Assembly: GCA_024114885.1 (NCBI GenBank)
Contig: CP099419.1
Coordinates: 3,596,001-3,660,000, forward strand
Reading direction: 5' to 3'
DNA from: Septoria linicola
Lineage: Eukaryota; Ascomycota; Dothideomycetes; Mycosphaerellales; Mycosphaerellaceae
Length of the DNA stretch: 64,000 nucleotides
Position numbers and translations under genes: made by a program. The notes under the pieces were generated by a model. The model was not told the DNA's origin. It searched no databases and was given only the letters and a program-made list of their open reading frames with translations. This document shows, piece by piece, positions 22,348 to 32,451 of this stretch. Positions within the stretch are counted from its first letter, which is position 1. Each line of letters begins with the position of its first letter.

Positions 22348-23151
22348 ATGCGTCTCCATTACCATTCCAGTCTCTTCGCTCTAGCAGCCTCTGCCACCGC
22401 GCAAAATGTCCTCGCTGTCCATAACGAGCCCACAGCCCCAGCCCTCGAATACCTGTATACAGCCTACGCCGACTGTCTAAACACAATCTACGAATCTCAC
22501 GGCCCACGCGGTATTCGCAAAGCCATCCCCATTGTCGTAAGCGACCCCAAAGTCTCAGTACATCGTTGCTCTTGTTTATATAACATGCCAATTCTTTTCT
22601 AGGGCGGCAACTTCACCGGCCCACGCCTCTCGGGCAAAATCCTCGACCTCGGCGCAGACTGGGGCGTCACAGATCCTCAGACGGGGATTTTCAGCGCGGA
22701 TACGAGGTATAATCTTCAAACGCACGATGGGGCGAATTTGTGGTTGCAGACTTCGGGGTCGGGGGTTCCAGGTTAGTTTTGCTTCTCTTTCCAAGAAGAT
22801 GCGTGAAGAGATAGATGCTGTGAAGATGATGAATGAATGAATGAAGGAGTGAATGAGTTTTGCTAATATGATTGGGATCGTGTAGGTGGAGGACTACATC
22901 TCCGCGTTCTCATTGAGACTGGCGATCCGAAGTATTACTGGTTGAATAATGTGGTTGCTGTGGGAGTACTGCAGCGTGTTGGGGAGACGGAGACGGGGTT
23001 TACGTTGAGGATTGATGTTTGGCATGTAAGTTTGAGTTCAACGACTCCTTATGATTTTGTGAGAGAGACTGGAGGACTGATTTGTTCTGTGCGATTGTAG
23101 ATGGCGGGAGAGTATACGAACACTACGTTTGTTAATGGGACGACTCTTTAG
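22348..23151 (+). CDS. Secreted DUF3237 domain protein
   Basis: Four exons, 22348-22536, 22603-22771, 22886-23025 and 23101-23151, with GTAAGC, GTTAGT and GTAAGT donors, give 182 residues. Residues 1-19 (MRLHYHSSLFALAASATAQ) look like a signal peptide with cleavage after TAQ. The rest matches DUF3237 as I remember it: PIVGGNFTGPRLSGKILD joined across intron 1, GADWGV, the DARYNLQT-like DTRYNLQTHDGANLW, and GDPKYYWLNNVVAVGV. NFT and NTT sequons support secretion. The biochemical role of DUF3237 is unknown; a small beta-barrel is likely. The reading frame is broken into short pieces, so only the first exon stands out as an ORF. Confidence 0.8.
22831..22856 (+). repeat. GAAT/GAATGA tetranucleotide microsatellite inside DUF3237 intron 2
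   Basis: Three and a half GAAT units followed by degenerate copies, within the 114-base second intron of the DUF3237 gene, the longest intron of that gene. Likely slippage-prone. Confidence 0.75.
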
Positions 23152-23188
23152 TTGACTGGCCATCGTAGAGGCATGGTCATGTCTCTTT

Positions 23189-23527
23189 CTATGCGACCTT
23201 GAACGATGGATCTGAAGGGGACACGGATGGATCGAGAGGTAGCCAGACGTCTCGAGCTTTCGTGTAGATAAGCTGCCCTTCGTAGCTCAAGGGTCTTTGC
23301 AGCTGTGTTTCGCTTCCCGTTTTCTGATCGTTTACAACAGGCATGTCTTCACTCAAGTCTGTGGGAAAATAGCGATGCTGCGTACTGCTGGCCTTGTGCT
23401 TCGTGAGTCGATCAAGAAAACGACGCCTCAACGAGACCTTTTCCCTGGGCACTGGTTCCACGACCTTGAGATCTTTGGACTCGCGCTCGTCTTTTTGAGG
23501 TGCTGCTAAACTTCGTGGCATGGTCAT
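23189..23527 (-). CDS. Unrecognised small basic protein
   Basis: 112 residues from the ATG at 23527 (a second ATG two codons later is in better context); the open frame continues upstream with less coding-like composition. The protein is charged (KVSLRRRFLDRLTKHKAS), ends in a Pro/Ser-rich tail (LPLDPSVSPSDPSFKVA) and has no signal peptide or membrane segment. It lies 37 bases from the convergent DUF3237 stop codon. I do not recognise a family; it could be a real small gene or non-coding. Confidence 0.4.
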   Translation of the reverse strand: MTMPRSLAAPQKDERESKDLKVVEPVPREKVSLRRRFLDRLTKHKASSTQHRYFPTDLSEDMPVVNDQKTGSETQLQRPLSYEGQLIYTKARDVWLPLDPSVSPSDPSFKVA

Positions 23528-23892
23528 GCGCGGATGAGAGTTTCTCCCGTGTACTATGAATGTTATGCAGTACCGACCCAGGTTCAGGAAGGACGGTTTA
23601 TCTCTTTCCACGTTGCCTCGCGTGGCAGAACAAGAAACGAAAGTCGAGCGTGTTTCATATGAAAGAGAGAACAAAGGAGCCTTGGTTCCGTGTTGTCATC
23701 AGTGGCTGGCTTTACAAAGGGGTGTATATGATGCACGGCATTGCGCGAGAAGGCAGGAGAGAACCGAAAGAGATGAAGACAGAGAAAGTATGGTGGAGTT
23801 TGTATCGCTCGATTTGTGTCAGTCACTCTATTGTACACGTGCTAAAGTGTTAAGGTAGAGGAGAGGGGGAGGGGAGTAAGGGATCAGATCAC

Positions 23893-24621
23893 TTACCAAG
23901 GACGACGGCGCTCAGAGTAGTACGACCCAGAGGGTTGCTGAGGACCACCGTAGTAGTCGACAGGGAATGGTGGTCCCCGACGAGAAGTCGAAGCCGCAAA
24001 CTCTTCTGGAGTTGGCAATGCTGACCCGCCTGCTGGAGGGCGAGTCGAGCGACGAGGCGGCGAAGCGTAGCGCTGGCGACGAGCACCAGAATCGTACAAA
24101 TCAAGCTCGTCGACTTGGCTGTAGTCTCGTGGCGGGGGGCGACGATCAAAACCGTCAGAAGGAGTATTGAATGGTCTGAAGTCGCCAGCTAGCGATCCGA
24201 TGTCTGCGACAGGTTCGCGAGGACGAGAGCTGCTGCGATGGGTGCGGCGTGAAGAAGGACGACGTGGCTGAGGCCCAGCACTTACGAAGGGTGGTTCTGG
24301 GTACCTGGAAGCGCTATTGTAGGTAGGCATTGGACCTTGACCGCCACCGCAAGATGAGGGAGGGAAGCCACCACCGTATGAAGAGACGTCGACACCAGCT
24401 GCGCCATAATCATCCTCGTGGCGACGAATACGGCGGAACTCTGGGTAAGCGCGCTCCGATGGATGACCTACAGGTGGACCGTTAGTGCGTCGAATGGTTC
24501 CGTATCGATTGAGGTTGTCAGCATCTCTCTCGCGTTCATAGTTGTCTGGCCTCACCTCCCGCACGTCGTAGTACCCACCGCCCACAGGGCTGACAGGCCG
24601 ACGAGAGGGATGGCCGGACAT
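23893..24621 (-). CDS. Unrecognised Arg/Pro/Gly/Tyr-rich disordered protein
   Basis: 242 residues from the ATG at 24621 (A at -3); the frame opens further upstream only to a TTG. It begins MSGHPSRRPVSPVGGGYYD and is dominated by Arg, Pro, Ser, Gly and Tyr with many RRP, PPR and YGG words, so it is probably disordered throughout. A central block (SSRRTHRSSSRPREP, then GDFRPFNTPSDGF) is the least repetitive. The stop codon TAA is part of a GGTAAGTGA sequence that looks like a 5' splice site, so a further 3' exon is possible; the first downstream acceptor would add only six residues. No function can be proposed. Confidence 0.55.
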   Translation of the reverse strand: MSGHPSRRPVSPVGGGYYDVREVRPDNYERERDADNLNRYGTIRRTNGPPVGHPSERAYPEFRRIRRHEDDYGAAGVDVSSYGGGFPPSSCGGGQGPMPTYNSASRYPEPPFVSAGPQPRRPSSRRTHRSSSRPREPVADIGSLAGDFRPFNTPSDGFDRRPPPRDYSQVDELDLYDSGARRQRYASPPRRSTRPPAGGSALPTPEEFAASTSRRGPPFPVDYYGGPQQPSGSYYSERRRPW

Positions 24622-25143
24622 GTTGCAGTCAAGCTTGAAGCTGGCCTTAGGTTGTGTTGAGTCTGGTTGATGCGAAGTCGTTGTGTGAAGCTCGCCTTCA
24701 GAGTATGATCTTGATCCTGTCAAGTCCTATTTGTAGTAAGCTGTGCACGAGTGAGTTCGATGCTCTTCTCCAGAGGGGACTCTGTCACTTTAAATAGCCC
24801 GCGAGGATCTGCCGTACATTGTTCGCCTTCGCTTTCAATAGCCTTGTACAGCTTCTTTGTGCAATGCTTTGTCTTACGCCTCTCTTTGTCGCTATCTGTG
24901 TAGCTTGTACTATCGTGTTATGCGGCTCCCGCGGCAAGAGGTTCACCTTGGAGTAAAGCGGTCTTGCTGAAACTGTACTCTAGTGTCTGTCTTGCCAGTC
25001 TGCAGAAGCCGTATGCACGGCTACTTCAACATCAGGTAATCATCATTCACAGATATCAATTCTGAGAGTGGCACGTGTGAGTAAGAGAGCAAGGCGTTGT
25101 CGGCGCCTCATCTGCAACTTGCAATGACCGTGTCTAAAATCTC
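24622..25143. other. Intergenic
   Basis: 522 bases between two minus-strand genes: the start of the disordered protein and the stop of the rhodanese. Pyrimidine-rich near the former. No gene or element recognised. Confidence 0.4.
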
Positions 25144-25778
25144 CTACGGCTTGCTCGTCGAGCCCCCATTCTTCTCCCAGTCCATCCAGCTCCCTCTGTA
25201 CTCGGCGATGTTCTGATAGCCGTGCTGTTGCGCCAATTGAGCAGCAGCACTGCTCCTCACACCAGCTTTGCAGTAGAAGACAACCTCTTTGTCCAACGCA
25301 GGCTTCTCAAAACCGAATCTGTCCTCAAACTCCTCTTCGGGCAGGAGCAATGCGTCAGGCTGTGACTTGATGGGCAAGTTGATGGCGTTGGGAATGTAGC
25401 CCGCCTGGTACTCTGAGGGCTCACGAACATCTGTCGAGGAAGGTACATTAGACATGGACGGAAGTAACGAAACTTTCGTATCTCGTGAAGCGTACCAACT
25501 AGAACAATGTCTGCGGAAGGCGACTCGCTCAGCTTCTGGACTTGGCTGAAGTCGTACACCTTCGTGCTGCCGGCAGGAACAGAATGCCAGCGTACTGCTG
25601 TCGTGAACGCTGGCTTGACTCTCTGCACATTTGCAGCAGTCGCTATCTGTGTGAAGCTGCGCGTAGACTGCGGACATTGTCTGCACACGTTGTTCCTCAA
25701 GGCAGCCGTAGCTGCTGTCCTTGCAAATGCCATCCTGGTGACATGTAGAGGAAGTCTACGGACGCAGCTGCTGGACAT
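25144..25778 (-). CDS. Rhodanese-domain thiosulfate sulfurtransferase, probably mitochondrial
   Basis: Single-domain rhodanese of the yeast RDL1/RDL2 type, transferring sulfane sulfur from thiosulfate to thiol acceptors. Exons 25778-25496 and 25430-25144 give 189 residues. The 65-base intron splits the codon for the first D of DVREPSEYQAGYIPNA, a signature strand-helix of the fold. The active-site loop is FYCKAGVRSS, with the catalytic Cys and the CxxGxR pattern intact, and the domain ends YRGSWMDW. Residues 1-70 are Arg/Ala/Thr-rich with almost no acidic residues (VRRLPLHVTRMAFARTAATA), a likely mitochondrial presequence. Its start lies 107 bases from that of PMS1 on the other strand. Confidence 0.88.
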
Positions 25779-25885
25779 TGGATGGCATCATGGCACAGTC
25801 TTGGCAGGAGCACGCGAAACTGACGCGTCATCTCATCTTCCTCCATCTCGCAGACATCGACCATGGGCTGAGTCACGACCCGGAC

Positions 25886-28800
25886 ATGGCCACCATCAAG
25901 GCCATAGAAGACCGTTCCGTGCACCAGATCCAATCCGGGCAGGTCATTGTTGATCTCAACTCCGTGTGCAAAGAATTGGTGGAAAACAGCCTTGACGCTG
26001 GAGCCACTTCGATTGACATACGCTTCAAGAACCAGGGTCTGGACGCGATCGAGGTGCAAGATAATGGCAAAGGCATTGCACCAGACGACTATGAAAACAT
26101 TGCTTTGAAGCATTTCACGTCGAAGCTTTCTAGCTACGAGGACCTGACCTCGCTCGACACGTTTGGCTTCCGTGGCGAGGCTCTATCATCGTTATGTGCA
26201 TTGTCAAACTTTCACATCTTGACAGCTCGAGCCGAAGATGGCGCCGTGGGCAAGAGACTCGATTTCGAGGTGTCCGGGAAGCTCAAGAGGAGCTCCATTG
26301 CAGCCGCTCAAAGGGGCACTACAGTCTATGTCGAAGACATCTTCCACAACCTGCCAGTACGTCGCAGGGAGCTGGAGAAGAACATCAAGCGTGAATACAC
26401 CAAGGTCATCAACCTGATGTACTCGTACGCCTGCATTAGTACCGGCGTTCGGTTCTCCGTCAGTAACACGATGCCCAAAGCTAAGAAGGTTCTGGTGTTT
26501 TCAACCAAATCAAACACGACGACGAGAGAGAACATCACCAACGTCTTTGGAGCAAAGACTGTGATGGCGTTGGCCAAACTCGATCTAGAGCTCGAGATGG
26601 CTCCTAGCATGGGCCCAGGCACTCAGGGTGCGAGAACCTGGTCGACACAAGCCACCGATCGCTCGACCACTGTGCGGGTCGAGGGACATGTGTCCAAGCC
26701 GATCTTTGGCGAGGGCCGACAAGCACCAGATCGCCAGATGTACTTCGTCAACGGACGGCCATGTCTTCTGCCGCAAATCTCGAAAGCTTTCAACGAGGTG
26801 TACAAAGGCTTCAATGTCTCGCAGATGCCCTTCGTGTTTGCCAATTTGGTTATGGATACGAACGCCTACGATGTCAACGTTTCGCCGGACAAGCGAACCA
26901 TCATGCTCCACGATCAGACTGCCTTGCTGGAGACATTGAAATCTGCTCTGACCGAGATGTTTGAACAAACCGATCATACTGTACCTCAATCCCAGCTGCC
27001 CAGCAGGAAAATTCCCGCGTTCAAGCCCTTAACTGTCACTCGGCCCGCCGCCAGCGAAGCAGCACCAACTGCAGAACTCGATGGTACAGGAGCTAGCGAT
27101 GGCACTTGCAGTGATGATGAATCTGAACACGAGGCGAAGCCAGCGCCTACAGCTGCTACCGTTAACACTCCCTCCAACCTGATCCACGACTGGCTCGGTC
27201 GTGATACAGAGCTGAGGAAAGAGCCACGGCGGAGGCGTGAGTCTGAGCAACAGGTTCCTGATCGGGCTAAAGAACAGCAGTCAGCACCGGTAGCATCGAT
27301 GATCGCATTAGAAGACGCCCAAGTGCCCAGTGTATCCGAAGTATTTTCAGTCGAAGATGGCGCAAACCAGTCGGCGTCGCCGCAGCCAATGGGAGCTAAT
27401 GTCAGGCCATTGATCGATGCTGTGCGCAATCCTGATCCGCTGGGCACGCCCTATGGCGATCGCTTCTCCCAGCGCGCTCCTGCGCATATCACTGCCGATG
27501 AGCAGAGTATTCCCACGCCAGAACTAGACATGGCTCCTCCTCGCAGGCCTGAAACCGATGCCAATCAAACGTCACCGGAGACGCCCATACCAGCTATTGG
27601 AACCAGCTCTCAGAAAGCAGCACCTGGCCCAGTGCCTAACGCTTTTGATAGAATGCGACCAAATCGCACTCCTTTACAGACTGCAGAAATCACTGTGGGT
27701 GATAAGACCATGACTACTACCATAGGCAGCAGCCCACCGTATAAGAAGCGCCGAATCTGTAAACCCGATAATTCCCAGAGGGTCGCCAACTACGGCGCCA
27801 GTCCTTCCCTCGCACGAGGGCTTCGCAAAAGCTTCGCAGCCCCTGGTTCTCAGCTGGAACTTGAAAGTAGTGCTATACACGCAACTCAACCACAGCCAGA
27901 GGCAGATGAGAGCGACGAGGACGAAGCTGAAGATGGTCCTGAGGAAGTAAATGCCGATGTGCGAGTCGTGCAGAATAGTCTGCCACGTACTTTCCCTCCC
28001 GCTCTGCCGGATGTTCCCGCGTCAGATATGCTCGACGATTTGACACCGGCACCAGCAAATGAGGATGATTGGGACGATGAATACGTGGACGAGGATGCCA
28101 AGAAGATTGCGGAAGACGAACGAGTTGCTCGGCTCGTGCAAGCAGCAGAAGAAGCAGCAGCAAGACCGACAGAGTTGAACCTTAAACGAGCGGCGCAAGT
28201 GCTTAAGAACGGCGGCAATCGGAAAGGCTCCACACTGCAGCTGGCAAGATTCGTACAGACTTCTTCTGACAGTATCAAGCGTCAACTTGATCAGCTTTGT
28301 AACCACTCGCGGCCATGCACTGAACGAGATGAGGTCGAAGAGGGAGGCGAGCCAACTGTCGTGAAGGACGAGATCGACTCGGACGAGGCAGAGTCCCGTC
28401 TTTCGCTGACCGTCACGAAATCTGACTTTGCCAAAATGCAGATTATTGGCCAATTCAACTTGGGCTTCATACTTGCTGTTCGTCCTGGAGAAAGACCTGA
28501 GGCTGAGGACGACCTATTCATCATCGACCAACACGCTGCAGATGAGAAGTATAACTATGAGCGATTTCAGCGCACAGTCACGCTGCAGTCACAGCGTCTC
28601 GTCCGTCCTAAACCCCTTGAACTGAGCGCTGTGGAAGAAGAAATTATTCTCAATAATGAGAGTGCGCTAAAGGTGAATGGCTTCGAGATCGAGAGTGTAT
28701 CGCACGTCACAGACTCTGATCAGCCAGTGCCCACTGGAAGTCGCTGTCGCCTACTGACCTTGCCGATGAGCAAGGAGAAGACATTTGACCTGTCCGACCT

Positions 28801-29149
28801 TGAAGAGCTGCTCCACCTCCTTTCTGAGCATCCTGCTGGTAGCTCCGAAGTGCCACGGCCGAAGAAAGTGCAACGGATGCTTGCGATGCGAGCATGCCGA
28901 AGCTCCATCATGGTCGGAAAGACTCTTACTCTGGCGCAGATGAAGAAGGTTGTCAGACACATGGGAGAAATGGAGAAGCCTTGGAATTGCCCTCATGGTC
29001 GGCCGACAATGCGTCATCTTGCTGGACTGAGCGCTTGGACTAGTTGGCAAGAAGGAGATCTCATCGATTCTCATCAGCTGGATTGTGCTGACAATGCCCA
29101 AGCAGGCCGACACACAGATTGGAAGGCATGGCTCGAGAGTCGGACATGA
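25886..29149 (+). CDS. PMS1: DNA mismatch repair protein PMS1 (MutL-alpha subunit, PMS2 type)
   Basis: Forms MutL-alpha with MLH1 and nicks the new strand during mismatch repair. Single exon, 1,087 residues; the ATG at 25886 starts the conserved MATIKAIEDRSVHQIQSGQV, and the ORF continues 36 unconserved codons upstream, so this start is preferred. The N-terminal GHKL ATPase (residues 1-330) shows KELVENSLDAG, DNGKGI and TFGFRGEALSS. A long acidic/Pro-rich linker follows (residues 380-800). The C-terminal dimerisation and endonuclease domain has GQFNLGFI (about 854), DQHAADEKYNYE (about 881, the metal-binding DQHA-x2-E-x4-E motif) and NCPHGRP (about 1035). All catalytic motifs are intact. Confidence 0.97.
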   Translation: MATIKAIEDRSVHQIQSGQVIVDLNSVCKELVENSLDAGATSIDIRFKNQGLDAIEVQDNGKGIAPDDYENIALKHFTSKLSSYEDLTSLDTFGFRGEALSSLCALSNFHILTARAEDGAVGKRLDFEVSGKLKRSSIAAAQRGTTVYVEDIFHNLPVRRRELEKNIKREYTKVINLMYSYACISTGVRFSVSNTMPKAKKVLVFSTKSNTTTRENITNVFGAKTVMALAKLDLELEMAPSMGPGTQGARTWSTQATDRSTTVRVEGHVSKPIFGEGRQAPDRQMYFVNGRPCLLPQISKAFNEVYKGFNVSQMPFVFANLVMDTNAYDVNVSPDKRTIMLHDQTALLETLKSALTEMFEQTDHTVPQSQLPSRKIPAFKPLTVTRPAASEAAPTAELDGTGASDGTCSDDESEHEAKPAPTAATVNTPSNLIHDWLGRDTELRKEPRRRRESEQQVPDRAKEQQSAPVASMIALEDAQVPSVSEVFSVEDGANQSASPQPMGANVRPLIDAVRNPDPLGTPYGDRFSQRAPAHITADEQSIPTPELDMAPPRRPETDANQTSPETPIPAIGTSSQKAAPGPVPNAFDRMRPNRTPLQTAEITVGDKTMTTTIGSSPPYKKRRICKPDNSQRVANYGASPSLARGLRKSFAAPGSQLELESSAIHATQPQPEADESDEDEAEDGPEEVNADVRVVQNSLPRTFPPALPDVPASDMLDDLTPAPANEDDWDDEYVDEDAKKIAEDERVARLVQAAEEAAARPTELNLKRAAQVLKNGGNRKGSTLQLARFVQTSSDSIKRQLDQLCNHSRPCTERDEVEEGGEPTVVKDEIDSDEAESRLSLTVTKSDFAKMQIIGQFNLGFILAVRPGERPEAEDDLFIIDQHAADEKYNYERFQRTVTLQSQRLVRPKPLELSAVEEEIILNNESALKVNGFEIESVSHVTDSDQPVPTGSRCRLLTLPMSKEKTFDLSDLEELLHLLSEHPAGSSEVPRPKKVQRMLAMRACRSSIMVGKTLTLAQMKKVVRHMGEMEKPWNCPHGRPTMRHLAGLSAWTSWQEGDLIDSHQLDCADNAQAGRHTDWKAWLESRT

Positions 29150-29414
29150 ATGAACTTGACGACAGATTACATTACTCACGAGTTACTAGATACCCTATCG
29201 CGCTATGCTTCAGCTTTGTGTCTTGTTGTGTGCTGCTCGCTCTACATCATTTCGTGAATCAGCTCGGCTCGTTTCTTGGCGCGGTGTCCATTCACTAGAC
29301 TGCACAGCGAGGTTCTCTGCACCGATCCTGCTCAGATTATGGTGTTTGCCTCTCCGTGCTCTGCAGACTGCAATATCGTCCTCGTCAGACTTGCATAATC
29401 TACAGACGCGCGAT

Positions 29415-29969
29415 ATGTCTACCACAGAAGGACAGGTGTTAGATTCTCGAGCTCAGGCATTAGGAGACCAATACAAGAACAGATTCTCTATCCTCCCACC
29501 GCCTCATCTTCACCTTCAGGCGCGGAAATGCTCGACTCGACAACGTCTTGCTGGCAGCATCCACAAACTGAAGCGGAAGGTCAGAGACACTTCCACCGAA
29601 CTCCAGCGGTGCTTCCTAGACAAACGCATCAAGCCTTCAGATCATGGGCTGGGCTCCCAAAGTGTGGTAAAGCCAAGCGATGCTCTACCACTCTGCTCAA
29701 TACCAGGCTGTGATCATGCGTTCTGCCTACCACCAATACCGAAAGGCTATGATCTTACAGTCGGCCACGGAATTGAAGACGATCATGACTCGATCGATTA
29801 TAGCTTTGGCGATGGGAAGAAATATGAAGTTATCGAGCCAGACTTTCTAGAGCTTCGGAGTCGGATACCAGGGGAAGGCAGTGGGTCCTGGCCGGGCGAT
29901 CTTGCGAGACATAGCTCTCCGGCACCTCGCAACGAAGAGCGGAAAGTTCCAGGTGCTGATGGGATCTAA
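29415..29969 (+). CDS. Unrecognised protein
   Basis: 184 residues from the ATG at 29415 (MSTTEGQVLDSRAQALGDQY); the frame continues upstream to an ATG at 29205, but that part reads like leader sequence. A basic, possibly helical N-terminal part (RQRLAGSIHKLKRKVRDTS) is followed by an acidic stretch (HGIEDDHDSIDY) and a Ser/Pro/Glu-rich end. A CSIPGCDHAFCLPP segment has three Cys and one His close together but is too short for a recognised zinc finger. It lies downstream of PMS1 on the same strand. Composition is coding-like; no family recognised. Confidence 0.4.
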   Translation: MSTTEGQVLDSRAQALGDQYKNRFSILPPPHLHLQARKCSTRQRLAGSIHKLKRKVRDTSTELQRCFLDKRIKPSDHGLGSQSVVKPSDALPLCSIPGCDHAFCLPPIPKGYDLTVGHGIEDDHDSIDYSFGDGKKYEVIEPDFLELRSRIPGEGSGSWPGDLARHSSPAPRNEERKVPGADGI

Positions 29970-30396
29970 AGTCGTCATCCGCGGCGCGAAGCTGGCAGTA
30001 AAATCGACCATGCGCCAACCGAGACTCTTGCCATCGCTCCTGAGCAACAGATAGAAGGGAAGAAGACCTGATATGCTTAGGCATGTATACGAAGTGCAAA
30101 AGCATCGAAAGGACTCTGAAAGAATTGACTGAGCGATAATCCGCACATTTGGCCTGAGTCGGCGCTTCAATACTGTACCAAAGCACTCGATACTCATGCG
30201 AAAGCAGTGTGCTATGAGCATGTCTCGATCGATTCTCATCCTCATCCTCGTGGAGCATCCGGACCCGAAAGCTGCAGGCCAAGAGACATATGCAGGTGAA
30301 GCAGCGAACGCTTCACTTTTTTGACCTTTGAGTTCAACAAGCTCAACGCGAGCTCATACGCACAAACAGCACTACCTTGATTATGCCCGACTCACC
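29970..30396. other. Intergenic
   Basis: 427 bases between two unrecognised plus-strand ORFs. Minus-strand ORFs here are short and unconvincing. Nothing recognised. Confidence 0.4.
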
Positions 30397-31170
30397 ATGC
30401 CACCAGCTTCTCCTCATCAACCACGAAGCACCTCCTCAATCACCCGAGATCACGAATGGCAATTCAAAAAAGCCGTTGCCAGAAAAGCACTTTCCAGCGC
30501 GATCGATGACCTGAAAAGCAGTTTCGGAAGCGCCATCGATTCGCTCAGCGATCTTTTAGCGGCCTCACGGCAAGAAGAACGACCCGCAAATGTACAAAAC
30601 TTTGAAACCGAGGCGAAGTCGCTGGTCGTCATTCCGCGTCCAATTGTGGGAAGAGCGTATCGCATGCCTGCGGAGTGGAACGGTGATGGTGGTGCTAGCA
30701 GAGGGAACGGTAGCCGGGTGTGCGCCGCACGTAGTGCTGGGAGTGACGGAAGTCGAAAGTATTCTGACTGTTCATCAACAGCAGCACAAATTCCCAGAAC
30801 CAGGCGGCGAGCGGCTCGAGATCTCAACGACGAAGATGCCGAGTCGAATGCCACGCTGAAAGAGTTCGGACGGCGTTGTGGGATGTTGCCTTGGAGAGGC
30901 CAAGGCTCGATTGATAGTGAAGTCGTGGTGAGGTCTGACCAACGGCATGACTCCACTGCGCCCACGATGGGTAGAAAAAGGATTGAGAAGGCGCCGCCGC
31001 TCGGGAGTGAGTGGGCGATGCCGGGGTTAAGCGTGTTTGACGACGAATCTGAGGATGATGAGGCTTATGGGTCGGCTGTTGCGGTTCATCGAGTGGTGAG
31101 GAAGTTGAGACGAGAGGCGGGGGTGCAGAAGGAAGTGGCCGCGGAGAAGCAGCGAAATGCTTCTGACTGA
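30397..31170 (+). CDS. Unrecognised protein with acidic/basic C-terminus
   Basis: 257 residues from the ATG at 30397 (MPPASPHQPRSTSS); the longer frame begins at a TTG. Residues 20-70 could form a helix (FKKAVARKALSSAIDDLKSS). The middle is Gly/Ser/Arg-rich. The C-terminal part has an acidic patch (FDDESEDDEAYGS) followed by a basic helix (HRVVRKLRREAGVQKEV). No membrane segment, signal peptide or known domain is seen. It is tandem with the preceding unrecognised ORF. The composition and the length of open frame favour a real gene. Confidence 0.45.
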   Translation: MPPASPHQPRSTSSITRDHEWQFKKAVARKALSSAIDDLKSSFGSAIDSLSDLLAASRQEERPANVQNFETEAKSLVVIPRPIVGRAYRMPAEWNGDGGASRGNGSRVCAARSAGSDGSRKYSDCSSTAAQIPRTRRRAARDLNDEDAESNATLKEFGRRCGMLPWRGQGSIDSEVVVRSDQRHDSTAPTMGRKRIEKAPPLGSEWAMPGLSVFDDESEDDEAYGSAVAVHRVVRKLRREAGVQKEVAAEKQRNASD

Positions 31171-31445
31171 GCGTAGCGTAGCAGCCATTGGCGTTCGTAC
31201 TTGCCATTGCAGCTCGCAGGAGCAGATTCTATCATTGTCAGCACGGCTATAGCTTCAGACCCTCCTCGTTGCAAGCGACTTTGTAGTCAAGCTGAACTGT
31301 ATGCAACATGTCTCTCTCATTCAGCTGCTTCTACAGCCTGTCGTGCGTTCTATCGTCAAATGCATACACTGATGCTGCCGCTGCCATTGCTGCTTTTGCT
31401 TCCATGAGATCTACACAACGCCAGACGCCTCGCTTTGTATCCCAC

Positions 31446-32451
31446 TTAATCAGCAGCCACGACACCCTCGTCACTCTCCGAGGAGTCCTCGTCACCAGAG
31501 ACTTGCTGGTTCTCCCGCTCCCTCTTGTCCATGAGTGCCTGCAGTTCTGCGTCGTCGTTCTCTGTGACTGCCTTTGGTGCCATCTTTACGGTGCAGCTTC
31601 CTCCTGCCGCGCTGATGTTTGCGGAAATGTCCTTGATGGCCTCGTTGAGGACTTCAATGCCGTTGTTCTTGTCGATCGTCTGGGAGGTAAGGACGTAGAG
31701 TGGTGGCGACACGAGTCGGACCTTGACTTGTGTCTCGGCGGTGTTCTTTGCCTCTGCGACTCGGAGAGCGGTCTTGACAGCGTCGATACCCTCGTAGCCG
31801 AAGCATGTGACCTGGTGTTGAGGTTAGTATCTCGTCGTCAGGCCCTGGATTCTGCTGCCCCGCCACAAAGCGCATGGTTCTTACCTCAATATCCGCGCGC
31901 ACCTTCGTAGGTTGCGGCGTCAGCCTCTTGCCAATGTAGCTCACTAGCTCGTCCTTGATGACAGGGCTCTTGAAGACAACCTCGTTCCACACATCCGGGT
32001 TGGTGATGCTCAACTTGAACGCATCGACAGCGTGACCGTACTTCTTGTTCAGCGGCCAGCCAATATCCTGATACAGCTCCTCGATGGGCGTATTCGTCTT
32101 CTCCGCCACGTGTCGCATGATCGAGTGCACCATCTTGCTCTTGTTGTACCGCTCCTCACACTTGATGATGTCCTCTGGCGACACTCGTCGCTTGGACAAA
32201 TCAATGTAGCCCTTTTCCTTGTCCACACGCAGCACCACCACGACCTCGTTGCGCCCCACACGAATGAGCTTCTGGATCGATCGAATACGTCTCCGCGACA
32301 GTTCGGAGAGCAGGATCATGCCGTCAATGTTGTCGTACTCGAGCAGCTTGACGTACGCGCCCATCTCGGCGATCTGCTTGACGTTGACCATGACGAACGA
32401 GTCGATTTCTGGATATTTCTCCTCGTAGAAGCGGCAATTGGTGAGCGACAT
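31446..32451 (-). CDS. SUI2: Translation initiation factor eIF2 alpha subunit
   Basis: Part of the eIF2 complex that delivers initiator tRNA to the 40S ribosome, and the target of stress kinases such as GCN2. Exons 32451-31885 and 31811-31446, separated by a 73-base intron (GTAAGA, ACTAACC branch, CCAG), give 310 residues. The N-terminal S1 RNA-binding domain includes MGAYVKLLEYDNIDGMILL. The regulatory serine is Ser52 in LLSELSRRRIRS. A helical domain follows (EDIIKCEERYNKSK, then GHAVDAFKLS), then the C-terminal alpha-beta domain (across the intron, VTCFGYEGIDAVKTALRVAE) and an acidic tail. The next 394 bases upstream hold its promoter. Confidence 0.97.
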
